Shown: positions 32,108 through 39,663 of the stretch, one piece after another
Layout of the letters: every line of letters starts with the position of its first letter
Numbering within the stretch: the first letter of the stretch is position 1
Source: Phycisphaeraceae bacterium
GTDB taxonomy: Bacteria > Planctomycetota > Phycisphaerae > Phycisphaerales > UBA1924
Length of the DNA stretch: 64,000 nt
Direction of reading: 5' to 3'
NCBI GenBank assembly: GCA_015200025.1
Contig: CP054186.1
Location: 3,212,643 to 3,276,642 of the forward strand
Position numbers and translations under genes: made by a program
Notes under the pieces: generated by a model
The model's input: only the letters and a program-made list of their open reading frames with translations
The model's database searches: none
What the model was told of the DNA's origin: nothing

Positions 32108-33748
32108 ATGTGGCGCGGGATCTCGCTGGCGAACAAGTGCCTGCTGCTCTTCGGCGGGGCCGTGGTGCTGGTGGTGCTGGTCGCCCTGACGGTCCCGTGG
32201 CTTCGGATGAACACGCTGGTGGACGAGGGGCAGCTGGAAGTCTCCCGGGCGATGGCGGCGTCGTGGGAAGCGGTGGCCCGTGACCGCGAATCGGTGGACC
32301 CGGCCTTCGGGGCGACCCTGGCGGGCAGGCCCGTGATCCTCGCGGGGGTCTACGCGGGTCGGCTGTCGGTCGAGCAGGCGCGGGCCGTGGCCGAGGGCGA
32401 GCCGTTCGTCCGCGAAGCGCTCGGGCTGTTCGAGGCCAGCGCGTCGGCGATGGACCTCCAGCGGCCGCGGTGGGAGTTCTCGGAGCGTCAGTACCAGTAC
32501 GCCAAGGCGGTCCGCGTGCCCGACGAGCCGGGCGGTCGGCTCGAAGGCCTGGTGGTCCTCTCGCGCCGGAGCGTCCCGGCGACGCGGCTCCTGCTGGTGA
32601 ACTCGGGCTACCTGCTCTCGGCGGGCATGTTCGTGATGGCGCTGGCGGTGCTGGTGTTCTACGTGATCACGCACAAGCTGATCCTCGCGCCGGTGCGGGC
32701 GCTCCGCGAGACGACCGAGCGCGTCCGCGAGGGCGACCTGTCGATCCGATCGGACATCAAGACGGGCGACGAGTTCGAGGAGCTCGCCGACACGTTCAAC
32801 CACATGCTCGCCGACCTCTCCGCGACGCAGGACCAGCTGCGGGCCATCAACAGCGCCCTGGACCTCAAGCTCACCGAGGTCACCGAGATGAACAGCACGC
32901 TCTTCGAGGCCGCGAAGCTCAAGGGCGACTTCGTCGCGAGCGTCAGCCACGAGCTGCGCACCCCGCTCAACTCGATCATCGGGTTCGCCGACCTGCTCCT
33001 GGAGATCGCCCGCCAGGACGCCACCCAGCCCGACGCGCCGCCCAGCGTCGCCAAGCGCATCCGCTACGCCGAGAACATCGCCCGGGCCGCCCGGCACCTG
33101 ATGGACATGATCAACGACCTGCTCGAGATGGCCAAGATCGAGTCGGGCCGGGCCAGCCTGCAGATCGAGCGGATGAGCCTCAAGGAGGTCTGCTCGGGGC
33201 TGCTCGGGCTGATGCACCCCATCGCCGACAAGAAGCAGATCGAGCTGAAACTCGAAGTCCAGGACGACCTGCCCCTCATCGAGACGGACGTCAAAAAGTT
33301 CCAGCAGGTCATCTTCAACTTCCTCAGCAACGCCGTCAAGTTCACCGAGGGCGGGGTCAGGAGCGGCCGGCAGGACCGCGTCACGCTCCGGGCCGAGCGG
33401 CTCCAGGGGACCGAGGGCTCGGGCGCCGCGGCCGTCCCGCGCGTCCGCGTCAGCGTGATCGATACCGGGCCCGGGATCGACCCCGACGAGCAGACCCGCG
33501 TCTTCGAGAAGTTCTACCAGCTCAGCCGAGGGCACGAACGCCAGCACCCCGGGACCGGGCTCGGGCTGGCCATCAGCAAGGAGCTCGCCATCATCCTCCA
33601 GGGCGAGATCCAGCTCGTCTCCGAGCCCGGGCACGGGTCGATGTTCAGCCTCCTGATCCCCGTCAAGATCGACCCCGAGGAGGCGGCCGTCCAACGCCTC
33701 GAGGGCAAGTTCCGCGGCGCCCTCTCGGGCCGCCGCGTCTGGACCTAA
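32108..33748 (+). CDS. membrane sensor histidine kinase with HAMP domain
   Basis: Two-component sensor kinase of 546 aa. One transmembrane helix near residues 12-32 is followed by an extracytoplasmic sensor of about 140 residues and a second helix near 180-202 (LLSAGMFVMALAVLVFYVI). A HAMP linker ends with GDEFEELADTFNHML, then comes a coiled coil. The HisKA box is VASVSHELRTPLNSIIGFAD. The ATPase domain has the N box FNFLSNAVKFTEGG, G1 VIDTGPGIDPDE, F box VFEKFYQ and G2 HPGTGLGLAISKE. An insert of about 25 residues follows the N box. No response regulator gene is adjacent, so its partner is unknown. Confidence 0.92.
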   Translation: MWRGISLANKCLLLFGGAVVLVVLVALTVPWLRMNTLVDEGQLEVSRAMAASWEAVARDRESVDPAFGATLAGRPVILAGVYAGRLSVEQARAVAEGEPFVREALGLFEASASAMDLQRPRWEFSERQYQYAKAVRVPDEPGGRLEGLVVLSRRSVPATRLLLVNSGYLLSAGMFVMALAVLVFYVITHKLILAPVRALRETTERVREGDLSIRSDIKTGDEFEELADTFNHMLADLSATQDQLRAINSALDLKLTEVTEMNSTLFEAAKLKGDFVASVSHELRTPLNSIIGFADLLLEIARQDATQPDAPPSVAKRIRYAENIARAARHLMDMINDLLEMAKIESGRASLQIERMSLKEVCSGLLGLMHPIADKKQIELKLEVQDDLPLIETDVKKFQQVIFNFLSNAVKFTEGGVRSGRQDRVTLRAERLQGTEGSGAAAVPRVRVSVIDTGPGIDPDEQTRVFEKFYQLSRGHERQHPGTGLGLAISKELAIILQGEIQLVSEPGHGSMFSLLIPVKIDPEEAAVQRLEGKFRGALSGRRVWT

Positions 33749-33797
33749 CCACCCCCACCCTGCCCGGGCGGCCCTCTCGCCGCGGGCGCAGGAAAGA

Positions 33798-33822
33798 GGC
33801 CCGGGCGTTGGGTGCCCGGGCC
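33798..33822. terminator. hairpin between the histidine kinase and the convergent metallopeptidase
   Basis: Perfect 9-bp stem (GGCCCGGGC with GCCCGGGCC) and a 7-base loop between two convergent genes. There is no T-run on either side; stability alone suggests a terminator. Confidence 0.6.
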
Positions 33823-33858
33823 CCGTGAGTGGCCGTCATCCCCGCGTCGGGGGGGGAT

Positions 33859-36660
33859 TTATTCGCAGCCGGCTTCGAAGGAATCGACGTACGCGTCGAG
33901 GTCGAAGAAGTCGATGAAGCCGTCGCCGTTGAAGTCGGCGTTCCGCCCGTCGGGGCATCCCTGGCCCTCGAAGCAGGCGATGTACGCGTCGAGGTCGAAG
34001 AAGTCGACGAACCCATCGCCGTTGAAGTCCGCCTCGCACGGCGCGGGCGGGGTGCAGTCGGCGGTGGCGAGGCGGATCCCGTCGACGGCGGCCTCGACGA
34101 TCGACCCGGTCCCGATGTCCTCGGCGATGAAGCGGATCCGGAAGCTGCTCGTGGCCTGGGCCTGCGGGATCGAGAAGGTGCGGTAGTACCACCCACCGGT
34201 GATCTCGCCGGTGGTCGGCCCGACGGTCTCGAGGTTGACCCACGACGACCCGCCGTTGCCGGAGATCTCGACGATGAACCGGTCGTCGCGGGTGTTATTG
34301 ACGCCCGGGATGTGGTTGGTGAACCAGCGCCAGTAGGAGATCGTCGGGTTGGGCCCGGTCGCGTCCATGACGCGGGAGGTCAGCGTCACGGTCCCGCCGT
34401 CGATATCCGAGTTGCCCGCGCGGTTCCCGGTGAGCCAGCACGCGCCGGACCCGTCGGCGTCGGTGCGAGGGTCGCCCCGCGTCCCGTCGCCCGCCGGGAT
34501 CCCACGCTGCCAGAACCCGTCGGTGGCGCCGGAACTGGTCGCGGTCCACCCGTTGGTCGTCTCGGCGTTGTCGTTGAAGGGCGTGTCGTACGTGAACGCG
34601 ACCGGGAGCGAGCGGGCCGAGGCCTGCCCGCCGTCGGGGTCGGACTCGGTCACGCCCGACGTGGTCTGCGCCGAGACGTAGAACCGGACCGTCGAGAGGC
34701 ACGACGCGGCCGGGAGGCTGGCGAGGTACTGGTTATTCCCCAGGTGCGTCATCGCCGCGGACGAGAACGCGCCGCCGCCGATGGAATAGTGCACCGTCCC
34801 GGTCCCGGGCTGGGGCGTCCCGGCGAGCCCGACGACGTCCACGCGGAGCGGGGTCGTCTGCCCGGGCGTCAGGGAGATCGGGATCCCCTCGGGGTACGTG
34901 AAGTCCAAAAGGTCCAGCGGCGGGGCCGCCATGTTGTGCGCCGAGAACCCGGCGTTGATGTACCCGTAGTTCGGGGTCCCGTTCCCGATGTTCGCGTCGT
35001 TGTCGTCCAGCGTGAGCCAGTCGATCGTGATCTGCGGGGTGATCTGCGTCCCCGTGTGCAGGGTGACGGCGTTGATCGCCAGCCTCGCGAGGATGTCGCG
35101 GTAGTCGCTCACCCCGGCGTTGACCATCGCGTTGCGCGTGTCCCACACGCACCCGCTGATCAGCTGCCCGCAGAAGTGGATCGCGTCGCCGCACGGGTAC
35201 TGGATCGTGTTGGCCGCCGAGCGGATCCCCGCGTTGCAGTTGTTCTGGAACCCGAACCCGAGCACGGGCTGATCGTTGAGCAGCACGCCCATGATGTCGC
35301 CCGTGCCCTCGCCGTACTGCCCCTGCCCGCTCCCGGCGACGGCGACGACGTGGTGCCCGTACTCGTGGTGAACCACGTCGGAGAACGCCGTGTTCGCGCA
35401 CCCGCCTCCGTTGTTGTAGAAGTTGATCGAACTCCCGTCGTAGAACGCGTTGCACGTGCCCGAGACGGCCACGTTGATCCGGAAGCTCGTCTGCCCGGGG
35501 ATCGTCGGGAACGTCGGCGCCACACGCACCACCAGGTCGCGGATCAGGTTCGAGTGGTAGTACGCGTTGACCTCGGCCCGGCGGACCTGGTCCGTATTGT
35601 CCGCGTTGAGCATGAAGTTCGCCGGGCCCGGGGGCGTCACCGTCAGGCTGCTCGTCGGCGCGTCCACGCTCGGGTTATACACCCGGAAGAACTGCCCGCG
35701 GGGGCTCGTCGAGACCGTCACGTCCGTCACGCCCGGGTTCGGGATGCTGAAGAAACCCTCCGCGTCCGCGAACACCGTCGTCGCGCCGAGCGTCACCCGC
35801 GCGTACGGCATCGGCAGTGTCCCCTCCGGGTTGCACTCGGCCGACTTGAACCCCAGCGTCCCCTGCCCCTGCACCCGCCCGTTCACGTCCACGTGGAAAA
35901 TCTGATTCTCGGTCCACAGCGTCGCGCCCGTCGCCGCGTCCGCGATCACCAGCCACTTCGCGTACCCCTCCTCCCACGGCTGCCCCTTCGTCGCCTCGAA
36001 CCGCAGCGCCAGCCTCGGCGCCACCGTCTCGTCGTCCACCCCGGCCCAGATCACGAACTCCGGCACCGTGAACGTCCCCCCGCGGATCGACGGCAGCCTC
36101 ATCTCGGCCATGCGCAGGGCGTTGTCGATCGCAGGCTTATTCAAGGTCCCCGCGTCGGGCACGAACCCGTCCATCGGCCGCAGGTCCGCACGCACCAGGA
36201 CCAGCGGGTTGCCCGCCTCGTTCCGCGTCAAGAACTTCACCACCGAGCGGAACACCGGCACCCCGTCCACCTGCTGCACATACTCCGTCATCGTGAACTT
36301 GAGCGACCCGTCCGGGTTCGGGTAGATCTCACGGACCGACACCCCGTCCGCCGCCAGCGTCCCGGGGACCAACTGCCCCGGGGGCACGCCGATCACGCCC
36401 GCGTGGCGGGCCAAGAACCCGTCCACGCTCGCCTGCGCCGTCGCGCCCGACGAGAACGCCCGCCCGTACACGCTGGTGATCCGACCGCCGTGCTCGTACA
36501 CGCCCACGCCGGGGTTGACCGCGCGGAGCGCCTCGACCGCGTTCAAGGCCGCGGGGGGCGCCGATCGCTCGGCCGATCGGGCCACAGGGGTGATCGTCCC
36601 GGCCAGTGAGGCCAGGACCACGGCGAGAACGGACGGCGCGAGGTAACGATCGTGAGGCAT
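33859..36660 (-). CDS. secreted M36-type (fungalysin-like) zinc metallopeptidase with dockerin-like tail
   Basis: Large exported protease (933 aa). A signal peptide (about residues 1-30) is followed by a propeptide of the fungalysin/thermolysin type (to about 220). The catalytic domain carries DVVHHEYGHHVVA, giving HEYGH zinc ligands, with a downstream third-ligand segment YGEGTGDIMG. Within it, an insert near residue 280 looks like a carboxypeptidase-regulatory-type beta domain (YARVTLGATTVFADAEGFFS). Later parts are beta-rich, including a segment near 750-870 like those found in secreted planctomycete proteins. The C-terminus has two copies of ADFNGDGF(V/I)DFFDLDAY, dockerin-type Ca-binding loops. 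ATG 36660 has AGGGAG 6 bases upstream. Confidence 0.88.
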   Translation of the reverse strand: MPHDRYLAPSVLAVVLASLAGTITPVARSAERSAPPAALNAVEALRAVNPGVGVYEHGGRITSVYGRAFSSGATAQASVDGFLARHAGVIGVPPGQLVPGTLAADGVSVREIYPNPDGSLKFTMTEYVQQVDGVPVFRSVVKFLTRNEAGNPLVLVRADLRPMDGFVPDAGTLNKPAIDNALRMAEMRLPSIRGGTFTVPEFVIWAGVDDETVAPRLALRFEATKGQPWEEGYAKWLVIADAATGATLWTENQIFHVDVNGRVQGQGTLGFKSAECNPEGTLPMPYARVTLGATTVFADAEGFFSIPNPGVTDVTVSTSPRGQFFRVYNPSVDAPTSSLTVTPPGPANFMLNADNTDQVRRAEVNAYYHSNLIRDLVVRVAPTFPTIPGQTSFRINVAVSGTCNAFYDGSSINFYNNGGGCANTAFSDVVHHEYGHHVVAVAGSGQGQYGEGTGDIMGVLLNDQPVLGFGFQNNCNAGIRSAANTIQYPCGDAIHFCGQLISGCVWDTRNAMVNAGVSDYRDILARLAINAVTLHTGTQITPQITIDWLTLDDNDANIGNGTPNYGYINAGFSAHNMAAPPLDLLDFTYPEGIPISLTPGQTTPLRVDVVGLAGTPQPGTGTVHYSIGGGAFSSAAMTHLGNNQYLASLPAASCLSTVRFYVSAQTTSGVTESDPDGGQASARSLPVAFTYDTPFNDNAETTNGWTATSSGATDGFWQRGIPAGDGTRGDPRTDADGSGACWLTGNRAGNSDIDGGTVTLTSRVMDATGPNPTISYWRWFTNHIPGVNNTRDDRFIVEISGNGGSSWVNLETVGPTTGEITGGWYYRTFSIPQAQATSSFRIRFIAEDIGTGSIVEAAVDGIRLATADCTPPAPCEADFNGDGFVDFFDLDAYIACFEGQGCPDGRNADFNGDGFIDFFDLDAYVDSFEAGCE

Positions 36661-37006
36661 AGCGGCTCCCTGAAACGCCCCACCCGCCGGACCCTTCCCC
36701 AGGTTGAACTCGAACCCCGAAGGACCCATTCGCCGGGGATTCCGGCGTGCGGCGCTCCAAGCCGCGAGTCGGTCGGGACCATGATGAAACCAGATTCTGC
36801 GCACCAACGCAAGCCGGAACACAAACTTTTCCGGAGGAGTCCCCGGGGGCAATCCCGTCAATACTCGGGGCGTGTCAGGGCGGTTGCAACCGATCCGGAA
36901 GAGAGCAAAAATTCCCGCCCGGCGTCGGGATCGCCGTCCCTTCGACCCACAGGGCCTGGAGACAGGGGCGCGATCCCAGCGAAGGGTCCGAATACACTCC
37001 GGGCGT
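36661..37006. other. 346-base intergenic region between the metallopeptidase and tRNA-Thr
   Basis: No convincing gene. It holds the ribosome site of the metallopeptidase and a 6-bp inverted repeat CCGGAA/TTCCGG at 36814-36834. A comparatively A-rich stretch lies at 36780-36920. A TACACT box at 36993-36998, 8 bases before tRNA-Thr, is probably its -10 element. The metallopeptidase promoter should lie here on the minus strand but I could not fix it. Confidence 0.6.
36993..36998 (+). promoter_or_regulatory. -10 box of tRNA-Thr
   Basis: TACACT lies 8 bases upstream of the first base of tRNA-Thr. No clear -35 hexamer is visible. Confidence 0.5.
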
Positions 37007-37079
37007 GCCGCTGTAGCTCAGTTGGTAGAGCAGCGCTTTTGTAAAGCGCGGGTCGCAGGTTCAAGTCCTGTCAGCGGCT
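37007..37079 (+). tRNA. tRNA-Thr (anticodon TGT)
   Basis: Acceptor GCCGCTG (37007-37013) pairs with CAGCGGC (37072-37078). The D arm is GCTCAGTTGGTAGAGC. The anticodon stem GCGCT/AGCGC carries loop TTTGTAA with TGT at 37040-37042. The T loop is TTCAAGT. The discriminator is T and CCA is not encoded. Confidence 0.95.
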
Positions 37080-37115
37080 TTGCCCCAGGCGCCCGGGGCC
37101 GCGCCGGCGCGTGCA

Positions 37116-37145
37116 ACGGGCGGCGCCCCGAAGGACGCCGCCCGT
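37116..37145. terminator. strong hairpin between tRNA-Thr and mscL
   Basis: Perfect 10-bp stem ACGGGCGGCG/CGCCGCCCGT with a 10-base loop, lying 36 bases after tRNA-Thr and 36 bases from the convergent mscL stop. A TTTTT run occurs about 25 bases further on. It probably ends both transcripts. Confidence 0.65.
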
Positions 37146-37181
37146 GAACGAAACGGTTGGTGCCGGCCCGTTTTTCCCGGG

Positions 37182-37625
37182 TCAGCCGCGCTTGAGCAGG
37201 TCGCGGATCTCGGTGAGCAGCACCACGTCCGCCGGCGGGCCCGCGGGAGGGGCGGCCTGCTGCTCTTTCTCGAAGCGCTTCCTCGCCGTGTTCATGGCCT
37301 TGATGACGATGAACACCGCGAAGGCCTGGATCACGAAGGTGATGCAGGCGTTGATGAACTTCCCGTACATCACCGCGACCTCGGGCCGGGCCTTCTCGGT
37401 GACCGCCCCGCTCGCGTCGCGCACCTCGGCCGAGGCGTCCGAGACGACGATCTTGAGCGACGCGAAATCCACGTCGCGGATGATGTAGCCCAGGACCGGG
37501 TTGAAGATGTCGTTGACCATCGACCCGACGACCGAGCCGAAGGCCGCCCCGATGATGACGCCGACCGCCAGGTCGACGACATTCCCCTTCATCGCGAACT
37601 CACGGAACTCCTTGATGATGCCCAT
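37182..37625 (-). CDS. mscL: large-conductance mechanosensitive channel
   Basis: Inner-membrane pentameric channel that releases solutes on hypo-osmotic shock (147 aa, normal length). The N-terminal amphipathic helix is IIKEFREFAMKGNVVDLAVG. It is followed by pore helix TM1 (GVIIGAAFGSVVGSMVNDI), a periplasmic loop, TM2 (FINACITFVIQAFAVFIVIK) and a charged C-terminal helix ending in VVLLTEIRDLLK. GGAG lies about 9 bases before the ATG. It is followed on the same strand only by the hairpin at 37116-37145. Confidence 0.95.
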   Translation of the reverse strand: MGIIKEFREFAMKGNVVDLAVGVIIGAAFGSVVGSMVNDIFNPVLGYIIRDVDFASLKIVVSDASAEVRDASGAVTEKARPEVAVMYGKFINACITFVIQAFAVFIVIKAMNTARKRFEKEQQAAPPAGPPADVVLLTEIRDLLKRG

Positions 37626-37695
37626 ACGAGGTCTCCAAGGGGCGGCCGGGGCGAGGCCCGGGGCCCGGTGCGGAGGAAAGACGCGGCGGGAACGC

Positions 37696-38568
37696 TCAGA
37701 ACGCGAACGAGAGGGTCACGAAGTACTCGAGATCGTTACGCTTGATCCCGAGCCCGGGCGACGAGTCGTAGCGGTCCGTCACACCCAGCTTCAGGAGCAT
37801 GTTGCTCTCCTTGCTCAGCAGGATCTCGTACCCGGCCTGGAAGAGCAGGCGGTACGCCGGGATGTCGTCCAGGCTCGGGAAGTAGTCTGCGCTCGCGAAG
37901 AGCTTGTGCCCCTCCTTGAACGTGTGCGCGTAATCGACCCCGAGGTTGCCCTCGGGCGTGATCTTCTCGTCCGCGTCGCCCCCGGTCTCGTAGATCAACC
38001 CCACGCCGACCCGCCCGCGGAGCGTCGTCTGTTCGTCCTTGATGAACGTGTAGCTCGGGCCCACGAACGTGCTCAGACGCCAGTCCCACGCCTGGAACTC
38101 GTCGTACTCGGCCTTGTTCCACACGAACAGCCCCCAGTCCGTGTCCGCGAACGAGTAATCATTCCGGAAAAAGCCCTCGCCGCGGCTCTTGGTCTGCTTC
38201 CCGTCGCTCTTCGAGTAGACGTACTCCAGGTACGCCTGGCTCTCCATCATCGCGACCTTCCGCTGGGCCCCGACCCGGGCCCGGAAGCTCAGCGACTCGC
38301 TGTTGCCCTCCGACCCGTTGAGCCCCACGTCGAAGTTCCGCTTCCACCCCTCCCAGAACGACGCCGGGTCCGCCGGCGCGGGCTCCGCCGCGGGCGGGTC
38401 CTCGGCCGCCCGCGCCGCGAGCTCCTCCCCGGTCACCCCGAGGCTCAGCACGCTCACCAACGACACCCCGGCCAGGTCCGAGGCCGATCCGGCCCGCTCC
38501 GCCAAGGCCACGGACGACACCGCCGGCAGGGCGAACCCCGCAGCGACCACGATACGCACAAACTCCAT
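37696..38568 (-). CDS. DUF481-family outer-membrane beta-barrel protein
   Basis: Exported protein of 290 aa, related to YdiY-type salt-induced outer membrane proteins. A signal peptide (residues 1-24) and a linker with AAEDPPAAEPAPADPA are followed by alternating amphipathic strands: WKRNFDVGLNGSEGNSES, GFFRNDYSFADTDWGLFVWN, RLSTFVGPSYTFIKDEQTTL and GNLGVDYAHTFKEGHKL. The final residues YFVTLSFAF end in Phe, the usual signal for outer-membrane insertion. Function is unknown. ATG 38568 is preceded by GGAGAGG. It is on the same strand as mscL, 70 bases away. Confidence 0.85.
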   Translation of the reverse strand: MEFVRIVVAAGFALPAVSSVALAERAGSASDLAGVSLVSVLSLGVTGEELAARAAEDPPAAEPAPADPASFWEGWKRNFDVGLNGSEGNSESLSFRARVGAQRKVAMMESQAYLEYVYSKSDGKQTKSRGEGFFRNDYSFADTDWGLFVWNKAEYDEFQAWDWRLSTFVGPSYTFIKDEQTTLRGRVGVGLIYETGGDADEKITPEGNLGVDYAHTFKEGHKLFASADYFPSLDDIPAYRLLFQAGYEILLSKESNMLLKLGVTDRYDSSPGLGIKRNDLEYFVTLSFAF

Positions 38569-38719
38569 AATCCTCTCCGTTACCCGCACACACCGGGCGA
38601 ACGCCGGCGCGATGGGGCGGAGGTTATCAGCCCGGCCCGATCCCGTCTACCCCGCCCCGTCGGCCCCGGCCCGTGACTCAGGAACAGCCCCGCCTCCCGC
38701 ACCCCGTTCTCGGGGGCGA

Positions 38720-39340
38720 TCAGGGGCGGGTCTTGAGGAAGAACGCCACGAAGCCCGTCTCGTCGGCCTGGACACGGATCGGCACCCAGTATGTGTAGGT
38801 CTCCGCGTACGACGACGATCCCGGGCGGCCGCGGTGATCGCGGACCGTCCCGGCGGTGTGGTGCGTCACGGGCTCCTGAACGACCGTGTCCGTCTTCCCC
38901 AGCGACCGGCTCGACCACACCACCGTGTCCGCCCCCAGCCGGGCCGCGAGGGCCACCAAGGCGGGCGACCCGGGGCCGATGCGCTGATCCGTGGTGCTGA
39001 ACCCCGTGCGGCCCACGATCTTGACCTGTTCCGCCGGCTCGCTGATCTGGAGCCCCTTGAGCAGCATCGCCTTGTGCTCGTCCTTGCGGGACTGTGGCCA
39101 TTCATCCGGGTGCGTGTCGCTCGCCGCCGTCTGGGCCCGAAGTTCCTCGATCGTGTTCCCCAGCCGCTGCCACGGCACCTCACGGACCCGCACCGACGCC
39201 CCCTCGGGGAGCGGCATCGCCGCGTCGGGCCCCGCGATCAGCGACGACTCCCAGGGCGAGGTCCGGCACCCGGGCACCACCGCCGCCGAATACACCGCAA
39301 CGACCATGACGACCGACCGGAGCAGGGTTCGCGTCTTCAT
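38720..39340 (-). CDS. putative lipoprotein of unknown function
   Basis: 206 aa with an N-terminal hydrophobic segment ending in VVPGC, consistent with lipobox cleavage before Cys25. After that comes a mixed alpha/beta domain with RVREVPWQRLGNTIEELR, a charged helix with EWPQSRKDEHKAMLLKG, and RLGADTVVWSSRSLGKTDT. The stretch SPALVALAARLGADTVVWS is reminiscent of secretion-system accessory lipoproteins, but I cannot assign a family. ATG 39340 has a TATCAT box 5 bases upstream. The frame reads through the adjacent tRNA-Gly, so longer starts are excluded. Confidence 0.75.
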   Translation of the reverse strand: MKTRTLLRSVVMVVAVYSAAVVPGCRTSPWESSLIAGPDAAMPLPEGASVRVREVPWQRLGNTIEELRAQTAASDTHPDEWPQSRKDEHKAMLLKGLQISEPAEQVKIVGRTGFSTTDQRIGPGSPALVALAARLGADTVVWSSRSLGKTDTVVQEPVTHHTAGTVRDHRGRPGSSSYAETYTYWVPIRVQADETGFVAFFLKTRP

Positions 39341-39345
39341 GCACG

Positions 39346-39351
39346 ATGATA
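39346..39351 (-). promoter_or_regulatory. -10 box for the lipoprotein gene
   Basis: TATCAT on the minus strand, 5 bases before ATG 39340; no ribosome-binding site. Confidence 0.55.
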
Positions 39352-39441
39352 CCGCGGCACGGTCGGTGTGGGCCGGTCGGCGGGCACGGGAAGCACTCGA
39401 TGAGGGGTGGGGGGCCAGGCCCGGCGGGCCGGCGGCGAGAA

Positions 39442-39513
39442 AGCGGGCGAAGGGACTTGAACCCTCGACTTCTACCTTGGCAAGGTAGCGCTCTACCACT
39501 GAGCTACGCCCGC
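39442..39513 (-). tRNA. tRNA-Gly (anticodon GCC)
   Basis: On the minus strand, acceptor GCGGGCG (39513-39507) pairs with CGCCCGC (39449-39443). The D arm is GCTCAGTGGTAGAGC. The anticodon stem CTACC/GGTAG carries loop TTGCCAA with GCC. The T loop is TTCAAGT. The discriminator is T, typical of bacterial tRNA-Gly, and CCA is not encoded. Confidence 0.95.
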
Positions 39514-39559
39514 GGGATGTCAACGCCGGGGTGATCGGACGGATCGCCCCGGGGGGATG

Positions 39560-39588
39560 AAACTAGGCTAGGCGGGGCGAAAAGTCAA
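39560..39588 (-). promoter_or_regulatory. sigma70-type promoter of tRNA-Gly
   Basis: On the minus strand, TTGACT (39588-39583) is followed by a 17-base spacer and TAGTTT (39565-39560). This is one of only two clear -35/-10 pairs found in the window, both before tRNA genes. It predicts a leader of about 40 bases before the mature tRNA. Confidence 0.7.
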
Positions 39589-39663
39589 CGCCCGGGCGTG
39601 ACGCCGGCGAGGCCTGTAGGGACTCACACAGGCCCGCGCCCGCCCGTCACCGCCCCCCGCCCC

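Noticed and set aside
33829..36609. 926-residue open frame antisense to the metallopeptidase
   Set aside because: Only Val/Asp/Arg/His low-complexity sequence with no motifs; the opposite strand carries HEYGH, a signal peptide and dockerin-like repeats.
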